Source: an uncultured Bacteroides sp. (lineage in GTDB: Bacteria; Bacteroidota; Bacteroidia; Bacteroidales; Bacteroidaceae). Taken from it: a DNA stretch of 10,645 bases. Made by a program: the position numbers and the translations under genes. Below the pieces are notes generated by a model, which searched no databases, was not told the origin of the DNA, and was given only the letters and a program-made list of their open reading frames with translations. Of this stretch, positions 1-7,402 are shown in pieces. Location: positions 1 through 10,645 of the forward strand of contig CAKUYM010000135.1 of assembly GCA_934716785.1 (NCBI GenBank), in the 5' to 3' direction. How positions within the stretch are numbered: position 1 is the first letter of the stretch; each line of letters begins with the position of its first letter.

Positions 1-257
1 GCCTCCACCGGACGTAAATCCCAAAGATCAGCACGGTCGATAGCCAACCGGAGTTTGCCATCTTTCTGCCAGAGTAATCCTCCCGTCAAACCATTGCCCA
101 AAGGAATAGCCTCATCCCAACGTTGAGGCAACTCCGTCATATTCAGTCCATGACAGGATTGAGGCAGTTTGCACTCCTCTTCACTGCTTGTGCAAGAAGT
201 AAATAATCCCATCGATAGAGTTACCGCAAACAGTATATACTTTACATCCACCTTCAT
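1..257 (-). CDS. Partial lipoprotein glycosidase, GH95-like N-terminus (3' end outside window)
   Basis: The frame opens at an ATG (257-255) and stays open for 85 codons to the window edge, so only the N-terminus is present. Residues 1-22 form a lipoprotein signal: basic residues K2 and K6, a hydrophobic stretch, then the lipobox LFTSC with Cys22 as the probable lipidated residue. The mature part has W47-DEAIPLGNG and then DRADLWDLRP near residues 74-83. This resembles the start of Bacteroidales GH95 and related six-hairpin glycosidases, where a 'W-x-EA-L/I-PLGNG' segment is followed by a 'LW' motif. The GH95 family includes alpha-L-fucosidases; that assignment is from memory of the motif and the catalytic domain is not visible. 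It starts 15 bp after the GH123 gene, so it is surely co-transcribed with it. A later ATG at codon 16 is possible but would destroy the signal peptide. Gene and lipoprotein are well supported; the family is moderate. Confidence 0.72.
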   Translation of the reverse strand, partial: MKVDVKYILFAVTLSMGLFTSCTSSEEECKLPQSCHGLNMTELPQRWDEAIPLGNGLTGGLLWQKDGKLRLAIDRADLWDLRPVE

Positions 258-272
258 TTTCAATCAAGCTAT

Positions 273-1967
273 TTAAAAAGTACTAAGCAATTTTCTACCA
301 TTACGAACCATCTGCGACGCATTTTGTCCATTCAACTTTTCGGGCATGAAACCGGACACTGTCTGATTCAGTTTTTTCAGTTTAGCCACCTCGCCATTTT
401 CTGCAAACTCCTTACGGAGTATTCTGATTTTTTCAGCATCCTGAATACCTTCCACCAAACGTTCCATCCGGATACTACTGCTCCCCGGATATACCAGATA
501 ACAGTCTCCGGCTGCCCAAGAACGGAATCGGGAATCGTGAAGCGGATCTTTCGTCCAACTGTTGTATGCCCATCGCAAATAACCATCATATCCTCCGGCA
601 ACAGCATGCCACATCAGCCAACTGGCTTCAGCCGGTTCGGAGAAAGTAAAAGTGTTGGGATAGGCTTCAATACAGCAGGTATACACAGTAGAGAGCTTTC
701 CACTCCTCCTCCGCTCTTCCCTTACCGAGTCCGGTAACGTATGTCCGTATGCCAGACAAAGATCATACATTTTCGGTTCTATCTCCGGATAATAGTCTCC
801 GGCTCCGGAAACCTTATATCCGGCATCCGCACGAAATATCAAATCGAACGCTTTCTGCATCATACTTTTTTCCCGCTCATCCATGGCAATAGTCGTTTTC
901 TCGAACCACCCCTTCTGACGTAAATGCCCTGCAAAATCCTTTAAAAAACTGAACCAGTAGTCTTCATAAGCGGCCTCACCGGGCTTGGCTTCTACAAAGC
1001 GAATACGATTGGTAGCCTGATCGTAATAATCAAACTTCAAGGCCCACGGAACCAATGTATAGCAATTAATCTGACAATCAATACCCAAGCTCATCATAAA
1101 CTCTACCCAACGGTCGAACACGGTATAGTCATACACCCAGCTCCCGTCTATTTTCTTCATACGGAATACCATACTGTCAAAAGGATCTTCTGTCTGCCCC
1201 GCCCATGGATGATGCATCACCGAGGCTGTGATTACTTTCTGCCCGGCATTTGCCAACTGCTGCATCAAGGGTTTCATAATATCGAAATGCTGCCGGCTCC
1301 ACAAAGGAACATTATAATAGCGTGCCACAGCATACGGGTTCTGCCATAAGTCAAGATGAAAAACCCATTGAGCAGGGTCGGGCAATGTTCTTTTTTGCAC
1401 ATTGATTTTCATCGGAAGACGCACATCGGCAAAATTCTCTCCGGAGACAGTCAAGGCTCCCTTATAAACTCCACCGGGAATATCTTGCGGCACCCATATA
1501 TTTACCCATAGAGGTTGCGTACACTGCGCCTCAATATCCAGTGATTTACGGACTTCAAGCACATCCGCAACGAGAGAAGAATCCCAGTCAGCCTTATTGG
1601 GACGGTCACTGCAACCGCTTTTACGATCCTTATTCAATTCGTCCGTCCAAACATAACCGACAAAACTAGCAGTAGTTGCCGAAGCGGGAATTACATTTTT
1701 CCCGCATTTCAAGTCGCTAACAGCTATACGGACATTCTTTAAAGGTTGCCTTGTCCATAACACTGCTTGTGCATTGACACGTTCGCCTTTCCATGCATCA
1801 GTTTCCCATTGCTTGTTTCCTTGCCCTGCCGGAACTTCATTACGGGGATAACGCACATCGGTACTTCCCCACTGCAAAATCAAATCCTGTGTCTGCCGTT
1901 GTTGCGCCCCTACAGAAGAGACAACTAACATCAGTAATGACAGACTCGCTAAAAAATTCTTATTCAT
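273..1967 (-). CDS. GH123 beta-N-acetylgalactosaminidase (DUF4091-type), secreted
   Basis: A 564-residue exported enzyme expected to release terminal beta-linked N-acetylgalactosamine from glycans. Characterised GH123 members act on glycosphingolipid-type chains by substrate-assisted catalysis using the acetamido group. Residues 1-21 are a Sec signal peptide ending SVGA with no lipobox cysteine, so the product is probably periplasmic or otherwise soluble. A beta-rich N-terminal domain spans about residues 25-190. The catalytic barrel follows from about 200 to 480, and a helical tail runs to 564. The adjacent acid pair D363-E364, in the context TTIAMDEREKS, fits the Asp-Glu catalytic pair of this family. 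Aromatic-rich segments (SWLMWHAVAGGYDGYLRWAY, around 460) are also typical. Length is normal for the family. The gene starts 35 bp after the GH29 stop and ends 15 bp before the next lipoprotein gene, making it the middle of a three-gene glycan operon. No frameshift or missing residue was seen. Confidence 0.88.
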   Translation of the reverse strand: MNKNFLASLSLLMLVVSSVGAQQRQTQDLILQWGSTDVRYPRNEVPAGQGNKQWETDAWKGERVNAQAVLWTRQPLKNVRIAVSDLKCGKNVIPASATTASFVGYVWTDELNKDRKSGCSDRPNKADWDSSLVADVLEVRKSLDIEAQCTQPLWVNIWVPQDIPGGVYKGALTVSGENFADVRLPMKINVQKRTLPDPAQWVFHLDLWQNPYAVARYYNVPLWSRQHFDIMKPLMQQLANAGQKVITASVMHHPWAGQTEDPFDSMVFRMKKIDGSWVYDYTVFDRWVEFMMSLGIDCQINCYTLVPWALKFDYYDQATNRIRFVEAKPGEAAYEDYWFSFLKDFAGHLRQKGWFEKTTIAMDEREKSMMQKAFDLIFRADAGYKVSGAGDYYPEIEPKMYDLCLAYGHTLPDSVREERRRSGKLSTVYTCCIEAYPNTFTFSEPAEASWLMWHAVAGGYDGYLRWAYNSWTKDPLHDSRFRSWAAGDCYLVYPGSSSIRMERLVEGIQDAEKIRILRKEFAENGEVAKLKKLNQTVSGFMPEKLNGQNASQMVRNGRKLLSTF

Positions 1968-2002
1968 AGTGTTTTATCTCTTGGTATTATATACGATCAA
2001 TT

Positions 2003-3880
2003 TTACTCAAGGAACAACCAGTTCAGTCCAAACAGTTCTTTCCGAGGAGTAACCGCAGGACGGACATGGATGGTATAAATTCCGGCATGTGGAAATTTAA
2101 CCTTGCCCAAATGACGGGTATAGAATTCCTCGAACCCTTTAGGCCCTGCTAAAGTCTTTGCCTCAATCATTCCCGCACCTTCCACTTCAACCCAATAAGG
2201 CTGACCTGCCGAAAGCGAATCACAAGAATAGCAGATAGTCAGCTCCCTTTCACTCTCTTCCGGGATATATACTTTCCAGGAGGCACGGCTATCCATAGAG
2301 TTCCATTTACGAATACTAGTCGGAGAAATATAACCGACACCAGTGACATCCGTCCCCGTAGCCCGTTCCACTCCTCCTGTCAGAACTGCTTTCGCCTGTC
2401 CCATCTGAATACCTCCGAAATTAATTTCACCACAAAAACCATTTTCTGCCTGTACCTCTCCTTCAACCTCCAATTCAACAACCGAATCATAGCCTACCGG
2501 CTCACGTACAGGTCCCTGCACATGAAGTAATAATCCTTTCTGGATAAATGTGATTTTTTGATCTCCCAAAGAAGGAATACGTGCTTTCAGCACTTTGTTT
2601 TTCAATCCATTGACCCGGATTATCCCATCCGAGGGCCACTCAAACACATGCAAATAAATTTTCGTCTTATTTCCTTCAGTACGTTGGGTTATAAGCCCCC
2701 AATCTTGTGAGTCTTCTGCAAAGGGAAAAGGATAAGTGCCATGAAACCCGACTTTATTCTTATGTATCATTTCTCCAATTTCACGTATACGGGTTTTGAT
2801 TTCCGGAGGAATAGAGCCATCGGCACGGGGGCCAATATTCAACATAACATTTCCTCCTTTATATATCCCTTTCACAATCTCACGGACAAAGTAAGTAGTA
2901 GAACGCCAGTTCTGATCATCACGGTTATATCCCCAAGTGTGATTAAAGGTAGCAGCTGTTTCCCAAGTATGCCCCAACGGTTGGTCAGGGAACTGATTAT
3001 CTCCCATCGTTTGGAAGTCTACTCCATCATCACCCACTTCATGAATCCCCAAACGGGTATTCACCAGCACTGTAGGATCCAACTGGCGAATCATAGCAAG
3101 CATATCACGCATCTGTTTTTCCGTCATCTGCCCCTCGGCAACGGGATCTGCACGCCAGCAGTCAAACCAGAATAACTTAACGCCATACTCTTTGATTAAC
3201 TCGGCCACCTGCGGCATCGCTTTCTCACGCCAGTATCTGTCATAAGCCTCTTCGGTAGGCAGTTGCCGATAAGGCGCATCAATATCCCCGCGCCCTGCCG
3301 CTATACGGTCAAAACCGGGTTTCTGTTCATCGGCGTAATCCCAGTCATTATTACGGCCGTTCATATCTCCCCAATCCAGCCATTGAGAATAATAGGCACA
3401 TAAAATAATACCATGCTTCTCACATTTTTCCTTCAGGCACTTCAGCACATCAAAATGAGTACCGGATAAGTTTCCATAAGTATAATCGCTCACCTTGGAG
3501 TTCCAGAAAGCTACCCCATCGTGATGCTTTGTCACAAAGGTAAGATACTTGAATCCTCCCTCTTTGGTAGCAATCACCCAGTCTTCTATCTCTTTTTCGG
3601 AGATAGGCATGCGTTTCGCCATCTTGTCCCAGTCGGCTTTCTGCACTTTATTATGGCAGCGTATCCATTCGGCATATTCCGAGTTTCTCACCTTCTCACC
3701 ATAAAAACGACCGGCTGCCGGAGTACACAATGACCAATGAATCATTATGCCGAGCCGCGCTTCTTCAAACCACCTGACTCTCTCTTTTTGTGTACGGGGC
3801 AGAACTTCTTTTTCGGGAGTTTGCTTGTTACAACTCAATAGTAACAGACTTGCAACAAGTATAAACCAGATTCTATTCAT
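2003..3880 (-). CDS. GH29 alpha-L-fucosidase lipoprotein with C-terminal accessory domain
   Basis: A 625-residue lipoprotein expected to hydrolyse alpha-linked L-fucose from glycans at the cell envelope. Residues 1-17 are a lipoprotein signal ending LLLLSC (Cys17). The GH29 barrel covers about residues 30-380, with the hallmarks IMIHWS (45-50), TKHHDG (117-122) and NVMLNIGPRADGS (344-356). The likely catalytic nucleophile is D240 in LFWFDCWRAD. E307 in HTWETAATFNHTWGY is a candidate acid/base by analogy with other GH29 enzymes, though the position of this residue varies in the family. A beta-strand region (about 385-475) follows, then an extra C-terminal domain (about 480-620) that looks like a carbohydrate-binding or galactose-binding-like fold; that last point is inference. 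It is the first gene after a 152-bp regulatory gap with a clear promoter, and leads the GH123 and GH95-like genes. The alternative, a non-fucosidase GH29-like enzyme, is less likely because the motifs are intact. Confidence 0.9.
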   Translation of the reverse strand: MNRIWFILVASLLLLSCNKQTPEKEVLPRTQKERVRWFEEARLGIMIHWSLCTPAAGRFYGEKVRNSEYAEWIRCHNKVQKADWDKMAKRMPISEKEIEDWVIATKEGGFKYLTFVTKHHDGVAFWNSKVSDYTYGNLSGTHFDVLKCLKEKCEKHGIILCAYYSQWLDWGDMNGRNNDWDYADEQKPGFDRIAAGRGDIDAPYRQLPTEEAYDRYWREKAMPQVAELIKEYGVKLFWFDCWRADPVAEGQMTEKQMRDMLAMIRQLDPTVLVNTRLGIHEVGDDGVDFQTMGDNQFPDQPLGHTWETAATFNHTWGYNRDDQNWRSTTYFVREIVKGIYKGGNVMLNIGPRADGSIPPEIKTRIREIGEMIHKNKVGFHGTYPFPFAEDSQDWGLITQRTEGNKTKIYLHVFEWPSDGIIRVNGLKNKVLKARIPSLGDQKITFIQKGLLLHVQGPVREPVGYDSVVELEVEGEVQAENGFCGEINFGGIQMGQAKAVLTGGVERATGTDVTGVGYISPTSIRKWNSMDSRASWKVYIPEESERELTICYSCDSLSAGQPYWVEVEGAGMIEAKTLAGPKGFEEFYTRHLGKVKFPHAGIYTIHVRPAVTPRKELFGLNWLFLE

Positions 3881-3910
3881 AACTACTTTCTTTTTATATT
3901 AGATTTGTTA

Positions 3911-3918
3911 CAAAAGTA
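3911..3918 (-). promoter_or_regulatory. Bacteroides -7 promoter box for the GH29-led operon
   Basis: Read on the minus strand this is TACTTTTG, a perfect match to the Bacteroidetes -7 consensus TAnnTTTG. It sits 30 bp upstream of the GH29 ATG, giving a predicted short leader of roughly 25 nt. No TTTG (-33 box) is found 19-22 bp upstream, where it would be expected. That suggests a promoter dependent on an activator, in keeping with the repeats just upstream. Confidence 0.62.
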
Positions 3919-3944
3919 GGTCACATAAAAGTTTCCATGTGACC
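3919..3944. promoter_or_regulatory. Palindromic candidate operator abutting the -7 box
   Basis: GGTCACAT (3919-3926) and ATGTGACC (3937-3944) form a perfect 8-bp inverted repeat with a 10-bp spacer. It begins at the base next to the -7 box and fills the region where a -33 box would lie. Because it is upstream of the expected transcription start, it would work as DNA rather than as an RNA hairpin. A dimeric regulator site is a reasonable inference; the regulator is unknown. Confidence 0.4.
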
Positions 3945-3948
3945 GAAA

Positions 3949-3982
3949 GCGTACAATACAGGGTAACTCTGCGTACAAAACA
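3949..3982 (-). promoter_or_regulatory. Paired 12-bp direct repeats, likely activator (HTCS/AraC-type) site
   Basis: On the minus strand TGTTTTGTACGC (3982-3971) and TGTATTGTACGC (3960-3949) match at 11 of 12 positions and are offset by exactly 22 bp, about two helical turns. Direct repeats with this phase upstream of a promoter lacking a -33 box are what hybrid two-component (HTCS) or AraC-family activators of polysaccharide utilisation loci bind. The cognate regulator gene is not in the window, so the assignment rests on layout alone. Confidence 0.5.
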
Positions 3983-4032
3983 ACGCATTCTCCGATTTCC
4001 TTTGGTTACTCATCTTCAGAAAATTATATAAA

Positions 4033-6168
4033 CTAAAGAATAAAAGCACTACGATACCAATTCGAGAATTTCAAAACATATCCTTGAATTAAATCATAGT
4101 TTTCTACATCTTTAATTTTACCTTCAGTGGTCACTGATGAAGATTGGTAAGCACCTCGCGTTAAAAGGTGAAATTTCTTCATGCAAAGTTCGGCTTCAGC
4201 CTCTTTATGTTGCATCCTTTTCATTTCTCCTAACAGATACCAGGGAGTGGACAAGTTAGGCAGTAAAGATACAGCTTCTGTCAGATATCGTTCCGCCTTT
4301 ATCCTATCACCGCAATAATATAAGATATAACCGTAACGTGCATAATCAGCTGGTGCCGTTCCGGAATCTTCCTTTAATAAAGAATCTTTTAATGATTGAT
4401 AAAACGTACTGTCTGTGGATTCCAAATATTGTGTATCTTTCATATTCAGTATGCTTGGATATAGCCTTATAGCCTTTTCAAGTTGACATACTGCCGCCTC
4501 TTTTTTATTTCTGTTATATAACAGGCTAGCTAGTTCTTTGCGGTATAAAGCATTTGCAGGATATGCAGTAACCAATTCATTCAGTTTGTTATAAGCCTTA
4601 TTTTCTTCTCCTTTCATTCTCCAGAGTTTTGCTTGTAAGTATTCAATATATACATCTTCCGGCATCCTTATATGAGCATCTGCTAGAAATATTATCGCTT
4701 TTTCCAAATAATTGGAATCGGGAATATGCTCAAAACATTTCATATAAATGACTGCTCTACAAATTAAATAGGGAGTTTGTTTTTTCGTCTTTTCTATCAA
4801 GCGGATAGCTTCCTTATAATTTCCTCTTTGATAGGCAGAGATACTTTCTTTTCGGTAGTTTTCAGAAAAAGTGTGTTGCACGATGAATAGGAGAGACATC
4901 AAATATGAGATACCTATGATTGTCAATACGCCATAACATAATTGAGGAGTTCCACTCAAGTATGGTTTGCTTGCGGTATTATCCGGAACTTGTGCCATTG
5001 CCAATAGGAAAGCACAAAGAAAGACGCAAACAGGGGTTGAAGAAATAGTCTCTAAACTCATCTCTTTTACAAATACGGCAAACAATGTACAGCCCGCTAT
5101 TATCGTTATGTTGTTTTTCCGTTTCTGCCACAACTCTTTTCCGATGCAGAATGCTAGAAATAAATAAAGTAGAATCCCTATCAACCCTTTTTCAATAGCC
5201 CATCGCACAAGAATGTTGGGGGCAAACGAAGTATATCCCACCGTAGAGTTCTGATTTAATTGCTTATCAACTGCCAATGTATAATTCCCTTTGCCCGCTC
5301 CACAAAGCATACGTTCACTGAATACCTTCAATGCTACCTGAGATGCCTGAATCCGTCCCTTGTTACTCTGCTGTTGTGAAACAGTAGTGTTCATTCGTAT
5401 TGTTGTACATGTTTCTTTAGGGAAGAAAAAGTAAACGACTCCTCCTACTAACAGTACACATCCTAATATTGTCAGTTTGTACTTATACGATTTTACACCT
5501 ATTAGCAGCAATATCACATACATGACTAATCCGATATACACACCTCTCGAAAATGATAAAAGAATTGTAAAAACCGTAATAGCAAAAAACGCACAAAGAA
5601 GCCGGCATATAGCTTTTGAAGAAGAACAAGTATGATAAGTGATTAAAATGAATCCTAAGATGACAGTTAAAACTGTATTCCATGAATTTGTCGGATATCC
5701 CAAGGGCCTAAATAAAAACCGGAAAGAATATAATTCTTCAAATCCGGCAGATTCGACAGAATGTTGAAATACAAAGAATGATAAGACAGCTAAGAGAACG
5801 GAGATACTTGTCAAAAAGCAAATTCCTTTCAGCAGAAATTGCAAGTTCTTCTTGTTTTCGGAAATATATCTTATGGCAATGTATCCCAAAAGACAAAGTG
5901 TTGAACTTTCTAGAGAATACATTGTCTGTAACGGATTGATACCGGTTAAGCACCCTGTTAAATCATACAACCATAAGAGAAAGACTGCTATATCTATCCA
6001 CGAGAGACTCACAAAGATTTGTCGTACAAAAAGTAGGGGTAATAAAAGAAATGCTATCTTTAATTCGTAAGGATCGTCCGCACGGAAAACTAACATCGCG
6101 GTTATTATCCATAAAATAAATACAAGCACTCGTTGGATTGTTACGTTATGTCTATTTAGTTCATTCAT
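4033..6168 (-). CDS. O-antigen-ligase-like polytopic membrane protein with C-terminal TPR region
   Basis: A 711-residue inner-membrane protein. About a dozen hydrophobic segments occupy residues 13-431, followed by a soluble TPR-like region (about 436-670) with repeats such as SAYQRGNYKEAIRLIEK and AERYLTEAVSLLPN. Wzy_C/O-antigen-ligase hallmarks are LLSFSRGVYIG (203-213) and the segment RIQASQVALKVFSERMLCGAGKGNY (272-296, given here by its key residues R272, G290, G292, G294). The family moves glycans or related polymers between lipid carriers and acceptors on the periplasmic side. The loop that normally carries a His-Asn pair reads APN (316-318), with Pro317 where the family's important His is expected. 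The gene starts 1 bp after the M50 stop, so it is translationally linked to the RiPP genes and is probably not ordinary LPS machinery. Possible roles are attachment of the mature peptide to a glycan, or transport. Family is fairly secure; role is unknown. Confidence 0.78.
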   Translation of the reverse strand: MNELNRHNVTIQRVLVFILWIITAMLVFRADDPYELKIAFLLLPLLFVRQIFVSLSWIDIAVFLLWLYDLTGCLTGINPLQTMYSLESSTLCLLGYIAIRYISENKKNLQFLLKGICFLTSISVLLAVLSFFVFQHSVESAGFEELYSFRFLFRPLGYPTNSWNTVLTVILGFILITYHTCSSSKAICRLLCAFFAITVFTILLSFSRGVYIGLVMYVILLLIGVKSYKYKLTILGCVLLVGGVVYFFFPKETCTTIRMNTTVSQQQSNKGRIQASQVALKVFSERMLCGAGKGNYTLAVDKQLNQNSTVGYTSFAPNILVRWAIEKGLIGILLYLFLAFCIGKELWQKRKNNITIIAGCTLFAVFVKEMSLETISSTPVCVFLCAFLLAMAQVPDNTASKPYLSGTPQLCYGVLTIIGISYLMSLLFIVQHTFSENYRKESISAYQRGNYKEAIRLIEKTKKQTPYLICRAVIYMKCFEHIPDSNYLEKAIIFLADAHIRMPEDVYIEYLQAKLWRMKGEENKAYNKLNELVTAYPANALYRKELASLLYNRNKKEAAVCQLEKAIRLYPSILNMKDTQYLESTDSTFYQSLKDSLLKEDSGTAPADYARYGYILYYCGDRIKAERYLTEAVSLLPNLSTPWYLLGEMKRMQHKEAEAELCMKKFHLLTRGAYQSSSVTTEGKIKDVENYDLIQGYVLKFSNWYRSAFIL

Positions 6169-6169
6169 A

Positions 6170-7375
6170 TTAATGAGTAGCTATATTGGATTTTATCCAT
6201 TTTTTCAATAACGGATATAATATTCTATATATCATATAAAGGAATAAACCGCAAAATAATAGTTGTAGAATAATCTGTTGCAGATTTATCCAATCCGGTG
6301 TTTGGCGATAGGACAATTCTTCCAATAATTGCATAATCCGGTTAGGGAATGTATGATAAAACCTAATAAAAAATAGTGGCATCATATAAAAGAAATAGAA
6401 CCCGAAGAATAAATTAACAATTAATGTATATGCTATCAATCCCACTTTGGCCCTTTTAGACAGCGACAACAAATATGGATGATTATCAATTGGTTTCCGG
6501 CAAAGTTTGTTCAGTATATACTGTATCCATTCCTTTCCCCGTTGGCGTAAGTTTGCCACTCCCAATGCATCAGTCATTATCCAATATCCATCAAATTTGA
6601 AAAAAGGATTTAAAGTGAGCGGAAAGTTGAAATTTACAGTTATAATAATGAAATCCAATAGGTTATTACGATAAAACAAACTAATAGTCAGAAAAGGAAT
6701 GAGAAAAAGTATTTGAAAATACACTCCGCCCAGATTGACAACAAGCCGTTTCATTCTCGATAGTTTCCAAATATTAGATACATCTGTATAGAATACAGGT
6801 ATATTGATGTATATACCCAGACCAATTCCACCATGTGAAATACCCCAATAACGACAAGCTGAAGCATGCCCTAATTCGTGGAAAAAGGAGGAGAAAATGA
6901 AAATGAATAATAAGATAAATAGCGTATATAGATTGAATGTCAGATTGTGTTCTATGGAAAAAGTAAAATCAACAAAGTACAGAATATCTAAAATGACAAA
7001 TAGCAAAATAGCCGAAGACATCACCCATTTATTAAACAAGACTTTCAGTATCGAAGAATACCGGCTAATAGCCGACGCAGATAATAGCTCTTTATTATAA
7101 AGGAATGTTTTTCGTTTATCGTAGGTTTGCTCTTGGTCATCGAGTTTTTTTGCTATACTTTCTAAGAAATCGTTAACTTCTTCCTTAGTATAGTTATCAT
7201 ATAACTTCACATAAGTTTCCACGGTTTCTTTCTCACAACCGATATTTTTGAAATAGGTCAGGAGTTCTGCCGTATCCTTTCCTATTTCAAAGAAACGACC
7301 GGATATTTCCAGCAAGTAAGTTTCGTGAATCGAAGTTGTCTGGAAAGGACGTATCTCTATTCTCTGCAAATCCAT
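6170..7375 (-). CDS. M50-family membrane zinc metalloprotease with N-terminal PqqD-like domain (YydH-like)
   Basis: A 401-residue integral membrane protein. Residues 1-80 are soluble and read as a PqqD-like RiPP recognition element: strands around YLLEISGRFFEIG (20-32), then helices with DTAELLTYFK and KEEVNDFLESIAKKL (64-78). After a basic linker come about six hydrophobic segments (roughly 117-137, 148-165, 213-233, 238-254, 311-333, 366-386). The zinc site is visible: FFHELGH (164-170) gives H166, E167 and H170. The second conserved motif is LNPFFKFDGYW (255-265), with N256 and D262. This matches M50 proteins found in RiPP loci, such as YydH of the Bacillus epipeptide operon, thought to process the modified peptide. 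The gene starts 27 bp after the barrel gene and ends 1 bp before the ligase-like gene. Protease activity is well supported by motifs; the leader-binding role of residues 1-80 is inference from fold-like pattern. Confidence 0.82.
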   Translation of the reverse strand: MDLQRIEIRPFQTTSIHETYLLEISGRFFEIGKDTAELLTYFKNIGCEKETVETYVKLYDNYTKEEVNDFLESIAKKLDDQEQTYDKRKTFLYNKELLSASAISRYSSILKVLFNKWVMSSAILLFVILDILYFVDFTFSIEHNLTFNLYTLFILLFIFIFSSFFHELGHASACRYWGISHGGIGLGIYINIPVFYTDVSNIWKLSRMKRLVVNLGGVYFQILFLIPFLTISLFYRNNLLDFIIITVNFNFPLTLNPFFKFDGYWIMTDALGVANLRQRGKEWIQYILNKLCRKPIDNHPYLLSLSKRAKVGLIAYTLIVNLFFGFYFFYMMPLFFIRFYHTFPNRIMQLLEELSYRQTPDWINLQQIILQLLFCGLFLYMIYRILYPLLKKWIKSNIATH

Positions 7376-7402
7376 TATACTCTCATTAATCGTTTTTGAC
7401 TC

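Noticed and set aside
324..737. Plus-strand open frame of 137 codons
   Set aside because: It lies wholly opposite the GH123 gene, has no family resemblance or signal, and is explained as an antisense shadow.
2741..3175. Plus-strand open frame of 144 codons
   Set aside because: It is antisense to the conserved GH29 catalytic region and its translation resembles no protein family.
3983..4032. Intrinsic terminator after the ligase-like gene
   Set aside because: No stem of useful length followed by a T run was found downstream of the stop, so the 3' end of the peptide operon is left undefined.
4033..6168. Ordinary LPS O-antigen ligase gene
   Set aside because: No LPS or capsule genes are near, it is coupled to the M50 gene by 1 bp, and the expected His is replaced by Pro.
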